DNA of 9,820 nt from Rhodobacterales bacterium (lineage in GTDB: Bacteria; Pseudomonadota; Alphaproteobacteria; Rhodobacterales; Rhodobacteraceae), in assembly GCA_009992615.1 (NCBI GenBank), contig JAACVA010000104.1, positions 1 through 9,820 of the forward strand, given 5' to 3'. This document shows positions 6,406 through 9,820 of this stretch, piece after piece. Both the position numbers and the translations under genes were made by a program. Numbering within the stretch: position 1 is the first letter of the stretch; each line of letters starts with the position of its first letter. Under the pieces are notes generated by a model. It ran no database searches and was not told the DNA's origin. It saw nothing but the letters and a program-made list of their open reading frames with translations.

Positions 6406-7098
6406 ATGCGGATCACGATTTTTGGGGCGACAGGTCGCGTTGGCGCGGCGCTGTTGGACAGTGTGCAACAGGCCGCCGACCTGACATTGGCCGAGGCGAT
6501 TTCCGCCTCGGGGCAGGCGGGCAGCGTCGCCTTACCCAAGGCGCGGCTGACCGATACGGATGTCATCGTCGATTTCTCGTCACCTGCGGGCACCATGGCG
6601 CTGCTGGACAGGCTGGCTGGTTGCGCGGTGCCGGTTGTTGTCGGCACCACCGGGTTCAGCGCGGCCGAGTCGGAAGCGTTGGAGCGTGAGGCCGCCCACC
6701 GCGCGATCCTTGTCAGCGCCAATTTCACCAAGGGGTTCGAAATATTCGCCGATTGCGCCCAGCGCCTTGCCCTTGGACTTGCCGATGCGGCCATAACCGT
6801 GGGCGAAATCTATAACGCGCAGAAGAAACCCGTCGCCTCTGGCACGACACAGCGGTTGGTCACGCTGCTGGCCGAGGGTGGTCGTTCGATTCGCACAGAC
6901 ATCGGCCGGGTCGGCAACACCGCCGGCGTGAATACAGTGACGCTGGATTACGGCGTCGCCACAATCCGGCTGGAATTGGCGGTGCAGAGTCGCGCCGCTT
7001 ATGCCGAGGGCGCGCTTGATGCTGCGCGCTGGCTCGTGGGCCGACCTGCCGGTTTTTACCGGCTCAAAGACACACTCGACACTGGACAGGAAACCTGA
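6406..7098 (+). CDS. DapB-like reductase with altered active site
   Basis: A 230-residue homologue of dihydrodipicolinate reductase (E. coli DapB has 273). Family marks are the N-terminal cofactor loop FGATGRVG (6-13), VDFSSPAGT (55-63), VVGTTGF (78-84), SANFTKG (104-110), the SGT anion-binding triplet at 145-147, and QSRAAYAEGALDAARWL near the C-terminus (194-210). The catalytic stretch differs. Where DapB has E-x-H-H-x-x-K, this protein has EIYNAQK (134-140): both histidines are replaced by Tyr136 and Asn137, but the lysine (140) remains. The later GEHT motif reads GVNT (174-177). The shorter length comes from loops missing after about residue 37 and after the SGT motif. It probably reduces (or oxidises) a different cyclic imine or acts as a hydratase-like relative. 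ATG 6406 has AAAGGA upstream; there is a 14-base gap from the ALDH gene. It should not be taken as the housekeeping lysine gene without proof. Confidence 0.85.
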   Translation: MRITIFGATGRVGAALLDSVQQAADLTLAEAISASGQAGSVALPKARLTDTDVIVDFSSPAGTMALLDRLAGCAVPVVVGTTGFSAAESEALEREAAHRAILVSANFTKGFEIFADCAQRLALGLADAAITVGEIYNAQKKPVASGTTQRLVTLLAEGGRSIRTDIGRVGNTAGVNTVTLDYGVATIRLELAVQSRAAYAEGALDAARWLVGRPAGFYRLKDTLDTGQET

Positions 7099-8042
7099 TG
7101 ACCGACCAATCCCGCCTTGATGGCGTATTTACCGCCCTTGTCACCCCTTTTACCGCGACTGGTGGCATCGACTGGCCCGCCTTTGAAGCGCTGATCGAGC
7201 GGCAGATCGAGGCAGGCATCGACGGCCTTGTCCCGGTTGGCACAACCGGCGAAGCCGCAACCCTGTCAACCGACGAGGCCGAGGCCGTCATCGCCCGCAC
7301 CGTCGCGCGGGCCAAGGGACGGGCCTATATCCTCGCCGGAACAGGATCGAATTCAACCGCCAAGACGCTGGAGGCGACACGCCGCGCCACGGATCTCGGG
7401 GCCGACGGTGTGCTGGTCGTCACGCCCTATTACAACAAACCGTCGCAACCGGGGCTTGTCGCCCATTTTGGCGCGGTTGCGGATGCAACACCACTTGATG
7501 TGGTCCTCTATTCCGTGCCGGGCCGCACCGGCATCGCGATTGCGCCGGAAACCGCCGGGCGGCTCAGTGCCGACCACGCCAATATCGTTGCCATCAAGGA
7601 GGCGGGCGGCGATGCTGCGCGGGTGTCTGACCTGCGGCGCGCGGCGCCGGGTCTGGCGGTGCATTGTGGCGATGACGGGCTGGCGCTGGCTTTCTTCGCG
7701 CTTGGCGCTGTCGGGCTGACCAGCGTGTTTTCCAATTTCGATCCGCAAATCTGCATTGCATTGCATCACGCGTGGAAACGCGGCGATCACGATCTGGCGT
7801 TGGCGATCCACGACACGCTGCGCCCGGCGGCTGAGGCGATGTTCATCGAAAACAGCCCGGCCCCGGTCAAATACGCGATTTCGACCGAAGGCTTTGCGCC
7901 AATCCATGTCAGATTGCCACTGGCCGAGATGTCGGCTGCTTCTGTCGAGACAGTCAATCGGATTTTGGCAGAGTTTCGCGCGAAACGACCGGCCTTCATT
8001 GCGGATCAGGGTGCGCTGCGGGCGGCGAGAGTCTCGGTTTGA
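7098..8042 (+). CDS. DapA/DHDPS-family class I aldolase
   Basis: A 314-residue (beta/alpha)8 pyruvate-type aldolase of the dihydrodipicolinate synthase / N-acetylneuraminate lyase family. It keeps the full DHDPS residue set: GTTGE with Thr49 and Thr50, Tyr112 in TPYYNKPSQPG, Tyr138 and Arg143 in YSVPGRTG, and the Schiff-base Lys167 in VAIKEAGGD. Arg143 matches the E. coli Arg138 that binds the carboxylate of aspartate semialdehyde, so the natural partner may be a similar semialdehyde. The ATG at 7098 overlaps the DapB-like stop by one base (TGATG), which implies coupled translation. The protein is about 20 residues longer than E. coli DapA, and its tail after about residue 293 looks non-family; the stop lies beside a decayed LysR gene, so the tail may come from a rearrangement. 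It could run as synthase, retro-aldolase, or as a deaminase/dehydratase like the hydroxyproline-pathway members of this family. Confidence 0.9.
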   Translation: MTDQSRLDGVFTALVTPFTATGGIDWPAFEALIERQIEAGIDGLVPVGTTGEAATLSTDEAEAVIARTVARAKGRAYILAGTGSNSTAKTLEATRRATDLGADGVLVVTPYYNKPSQPGLVAHFGAVADATPLDVVLYSVPGRTGIAIAPETAGRLSADHANIVAIKEAGGDAARVSDLRRAAPGLAVHCGDDGLALAFFALGAVGLTSVFSNFDPQICIALHHAWKRGDHDLALAIHDTLRPAAEAMFIENSPAPVKYAISTEGFAPIHVRLPLAEMSAASVETVNRILAEFRAKRPAFIADQGALRAARVSV

Positions 8043-8830
8043 ATTGCCCTCCTTCGGTTCGGGGACCGGGCCGATCACCCGAACCAGATACTTTTCGCCA
8101 TCGCCCAGCGACATCGGCAAGGGCGCGACGCCGACACCGGCTTTGGCGGCATAGGTCAGGCCCAGCACGCTGGTGTTGCGCGCGGCATGGGTGGCACCGG
8201 GGGCTACCTCCGAGAATCACGAAACGCTGCGATGCTTGTTCATGCTTTCTTCGAACGCGATGAGCGGATGGCGGGCAAGATCAGCGATGGTGGCCGGCGC
8301 GCCGTGCCGTTCGATGTATTGGTGGCTGGCCGAGATCGCCCAAAGCGAGTCCGCGATCTTGCGGCCCACCAGGATGCTGTCGTCGCTATCGCCTGACCGC
8401 AACGCAACATCGGCCCCGCCCTTGGCCAGATCGACATATTGGTCGCTGAGCACAAACTCTGCCTTCCGGCCGGGTTTTTCGCGTGGAACCGGTCCAGAAT
8501 GCCCGATTGGGTCGGCCGTAAGGCGATCGGTTCGGGGCAGGTCAGGCGGATCATCGCGATATGGGCGCGGCCCGGATCGCGCAGGGACTGCTCAAAACCA
8601 TCCGCCGCTGCGGTGACGGCCTGAGCCTGAGGCAGGATGACTGTGCCAAGTTGGGTCAGTTGATTGCCCGAAGGCAAACGCTCCACCAGCCGTTGGCCCA
8701 ATTGCGCCTCAAGGTCGGCCAGCCTGCGCTGCACGGTGGATTGATTGACGCCCAGCACCTTGGCCGCGGCAAGCGTGCTGCCCGCCTTTGCGACCGCCAG
8801 AAAAAAGCGCGGATCGTTCCAGTCGAACAT
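8043..8830 (-). pseudogene. Decayed LysR-type transcriptional regulator
   Basis: Read on the minus strand from ATG 8828-8830, the first 120 residues are a normal LysR N-terminus. The winged helix-turn-helix is seen in FFLAVAKAGSTLAAAKVLGV (9-28) and NQSTVQRRLADLEAQLGQRL (29-48), followed by the linker and the start of the effector domain. After residue 120 (ending at 8471) the homology moves to another frame: one base appears to be missing around 8471-8474, and the sequence resumes as GRKAEFVLSDQYVDLAKGGA. That frame continues through LVGRKIADSLWA to SMNKHRSVS and meets TGA at 8217-8219, probably once TGG for Trp. Beyond the stop the same frame goes on as FSEVAPGATHAARNTSVLGL and GVGVAPLPMSLGDGEKYLVR until about 8058. 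The last 40-50 residues of a LysR protein are absent; the neighbouring aldolase gene begins there. With a frameshift, a nonsense codon and a truncation, it is almost certainly non-functional. Confidence 0.88.
8056..8085 (+). terminator. Weak terminator-like hairpin after the catabolic operon
   Basis: GGTTCGGG at 8056-8063 pairs exactly with CCCGAACC at 8078-8085, with a 14-base loop, starting 13 bases after the dapA-like stop codon. Only a short T run (CTTTTC, 8090-8095) follows, so intrinsic termination would be weak. The same bases also encode the VRVIGPVPEP segment of the decayed LysR gene on the other strand, so the symmetry may be a by-product of that coding sequence. Confidence 0.3.
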
Positions 8831-8951
8831 CGCCGCCCCCCCGCAAATCTGCGGCTGTCTGTCTGCGAAAAACAAGTGTATCTTTTCCCCAAGGCGAAAA
8901 AATTACCGACCCACTTCAGACACCGAACATTCCCGGCAATCGCAGACCGAT
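8831..8951. other. Short non-coding spacer between two gene remnants
   Basis: This stretch lies upstream of the decayed LysR gene and before the SMP-30 remnant, and contains an AT-richer part (about 8871-8905) that may be the relic of a divergent promoter. A G-rich stretch (GGGGGG on the minus strand, just upstream of 8830) may be the old LysR ribosome site. No gene or clear repeat is seen. Confidence 0.4.
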
Positions 8952-9258
8952 ATGCGTGACGGCAACGCGCCGCCCGGCTGCGGCCCGGACGGGCTGGCAA
9001 TTGGCCGCGAAGGTGGTCTGACCATCTGTCACATCGGTCTCGGCACGATCTGGCAACTCAACCCGCGCGGTGAGATCGTGCGCCGGGTGGCGTCGCCCGA
9101 AGGGTTGCACACCACGAACGCGGTGTCCGATTGGCCGGTCAGGAAGCGGGATCGCGCCCCAAATCTTGCCATGATCCGCGCAACGGATCGCTGCCGGCGC
9201 GCAGGACTCTTCGCGCGCAGTATTCACGTCGCAGCCATTGGCTGTTATCATCGGCGTA
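8952..9258 (+). pseudogene. C-terminal remnant of an SMP-30/gluconolactonase-family gene
   Basis: From ATG 8952 the reading frame gives GCGPDGLAIGREGGLTICHI (residues 9-28) and GLGTIWQLNPRGEIVRRVAS (29-48), ending in GLHTTNAV. This matches the late beta-propeller blades of SMP-30/gluconolactonase/LRE-like lactonases, including the PDG aspartate that binds metal. The first two thirds of such a protein (about 180-200 residues, with the other metal ligands) are missing upstream. After about 9130 the frame loses similarity. A shifted frame near 9188-9258 (SLPARRTLRAQYSR, stop TAA 9256-9258) would fit the usual C-terminal end, so a frameshift is suspected. The open frame itself runs to TGA 9372-9374. 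The family call rests on motif recall. The region is probably a dead fragment of a lactonase gene that once stood divergent to the LysR gene. Confidence 0.6.
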
Positions 9259-9393
9259 ACGAAGTACATCCGCTCAATCGTCTCTGGGGCTGCGGTTTCT
9301 CATCCTGCGGCCCAAGGTTCGTTTGGCAGATTGCAGGCCCGCAATGCCGGAGCAGCGCCCCGGACGTCACATGATGCAAGACAGGAAAACGAC
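9259..9393 (+). other. Leader region of the PdxA-family gene
   Basis: These 135 bases separate the end of the SMP-30 remnant from the PdxA start. No convincing promoter, hairpin or gene was found. The PdxA reading frame is open upstream back to a TGA at 9172-9174, but the residues show no family similarity that I recognise, so this is treated as non-coding or decayed DNA. An AGGA ribosome site lies 7 bases before ATG 9394. Confidence 0.4.
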
Positions 9394-9820
9394 ATGTCCG
9401 AGAAACCAATCGTAATCACCATGGGCGATCCATCGGGGGTCGGAGCCGAGGTGACCGTCAAGGCGTTGGCGAGCCTGCCTTCTCAAGATCGCTCAAACTA
9501 TAGAGTGATCGGAGACCGACTGACACTGGAGCGGGCTTTGGCGGCCTGCGCAATCGACCTGCCGATCGCCGAGTTTGGTACTGCGGCGCCAGTCGGGGCA
9601 ATTTCCGTAATCCATGTGCCGGTTGAAGGTCTGCCGGCCACCTTTGGCACGCTGTCCGCCGCCTGCGGTGAGGCGTCGTTTCGGTTCATCGAAAGGGCGG
9701 TGGAGATGTCGATGCAGGGCGATGCAGCCTGCATCGTCACGGCACCGATAAACAAGGCGGCGCTGAATTCGGCTGGGCATCACTATGACGGTCACACCGG
9801 GATGCTGGCGCATTTGACCG
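9394..9820 (+). CDS. PdxA-family dehydrogenase (4-hydroxythreonine-4-phosphate dehydrogenase-like), partial
   Basis: The first 142 codons of a PdxA-family protein; the remaining roughly 190 residues lie beyond the right edge. Family marks are ITMGDPSGVGAEV at 8-20, the strand ACIVTAPINKAALNSAG at 112-128, and YDGHTGMLAHLT at 131-142, whose GHT holds the conserved substrate-binding His-Thr. Members oxidise a phosphorylated hydroxy acid at a metal site with NAD(P), then decarboxylate it. True PdxA serves vitamin B6 synthesis, while PdxA2 paralogues act on 4-phospho-D-erythronate or -threonate in sugar-acid catabolism. The GHHYDGHT form and the location in a catabolic neighbourhood beside a lactonase remnant suggest a PdxA2-like paralogue, but this is uncertain. 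The start at 9394 is supported by an AGGA site and the immediate onset of family similarity. No defects are seen in the visible part. Confidence 0.88.
   Translation, partial: MSEKPIVITMGDPSGVGAEVTVKALASLPSQDRSNYRVIGDRLTLERALAACAIDLPIAEFGTAAPVGAISVIHVPVEGLPATFGTLSAACGEASFRFIERAVEMSMQGDAACIVTAPINKAALNSAGHHYDGHTGMLAHLT

Noticed and set aside
6406..8042. Reading dapB and dapA here as ordinary lysine-biosynthesis genes
   Set aside because: They are embedded in an operon with an amino-acid dehydrogenase and ALDH and the DapB catalytic histidines are missing. Not formally excluded without the rest of the genome.
9175..9393. Upstream extension of the PdxA frame as part of the protein or a fused domain
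   Set aside because: The frame is open for over 70 codons but the translation shows no recognisable family, has no start with a ribosome site, and the PdxA motif begins right after ATG 9394.

Overview
The window is GC-rich, densely packed bacterial DNA. Gene style (HisM/GlnQ-type transporter, HcnABC/opine-oxidase-type dehydrogenase, ATGA overlaps, strong alternation of G/C third positions) suggests an alphaproteobacterium, probably of the Rhodobacteraceae or a relative. This placement is inference from protein style, not from a marker gene.

Left part (1-1937, minus strand): a polar amino-acid-type ABC importer, read right to left as periplasmic binding protein, membrane permease, and ATPase (the ATPase runs off the left edge). 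Two GC-rich hairpins lie between the binding protein and permease genes. A 336-bp divergent control region (1938-2273) follows. It carries a cluster of TGTTGG/CCAACA half-sites, including a 17-bp palindrome and a 9-bp inverted repeat, and looks like a shared operator.

Centre (2274-8042, plus strand): six genes in one tight operon (overlaps of 4, 8, 4 and 1 bp, and one 14-bp gap). First come three subunits of a flavin/iron-sulfur dehydrogenase of the HcnABC / opine oxidase / D-hydroxyproline dehydrogenase type: a DAO-fold FAD subunit, a small [2Fe-2S] subunit, and a FAD/NAD(P) subunit with a C-terminal BFD-type cysteine cluster. Then come an aldehyde dehydrogenase, a short DapB-like reductase whose catalytic His pair is replaced by Tyr-Asn, and a DapA-like aldolase with all the classical DHDPS catalytic residues. 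The likely logic is import of an amino or imino acid, flavin-dependent oxidation of its C-N bond, handling of a cyclic imine or keto acid by the DapB-like and DapA-like enzymes, and oxidation of the released aldehyde. The substrate is not known. The pairing of a DapA/DapB-like couple with an opine-type dehydrogenase and an ALDH resembles the lysine-biosynthesis entry reactions adapted to, or run in reverse for, catabolism. It is the most interesting feature here.

Right part (8043-9820): decayed DNA. A LysR-type regulator on the minus strand has a frameshift, an in-frame TGA and a missing C-terminus, and it abuts the end of the dapA-like gene. Next to it on the plus strand is the C-terminal remnant of an SMP-30/gluconolactonase-type gene. 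An apparently intact PdxA-family dehydrogenase then starts at 9394 and runs off the right edge. No RNA genes, CRISPR arrays or insertion sequences were seen.
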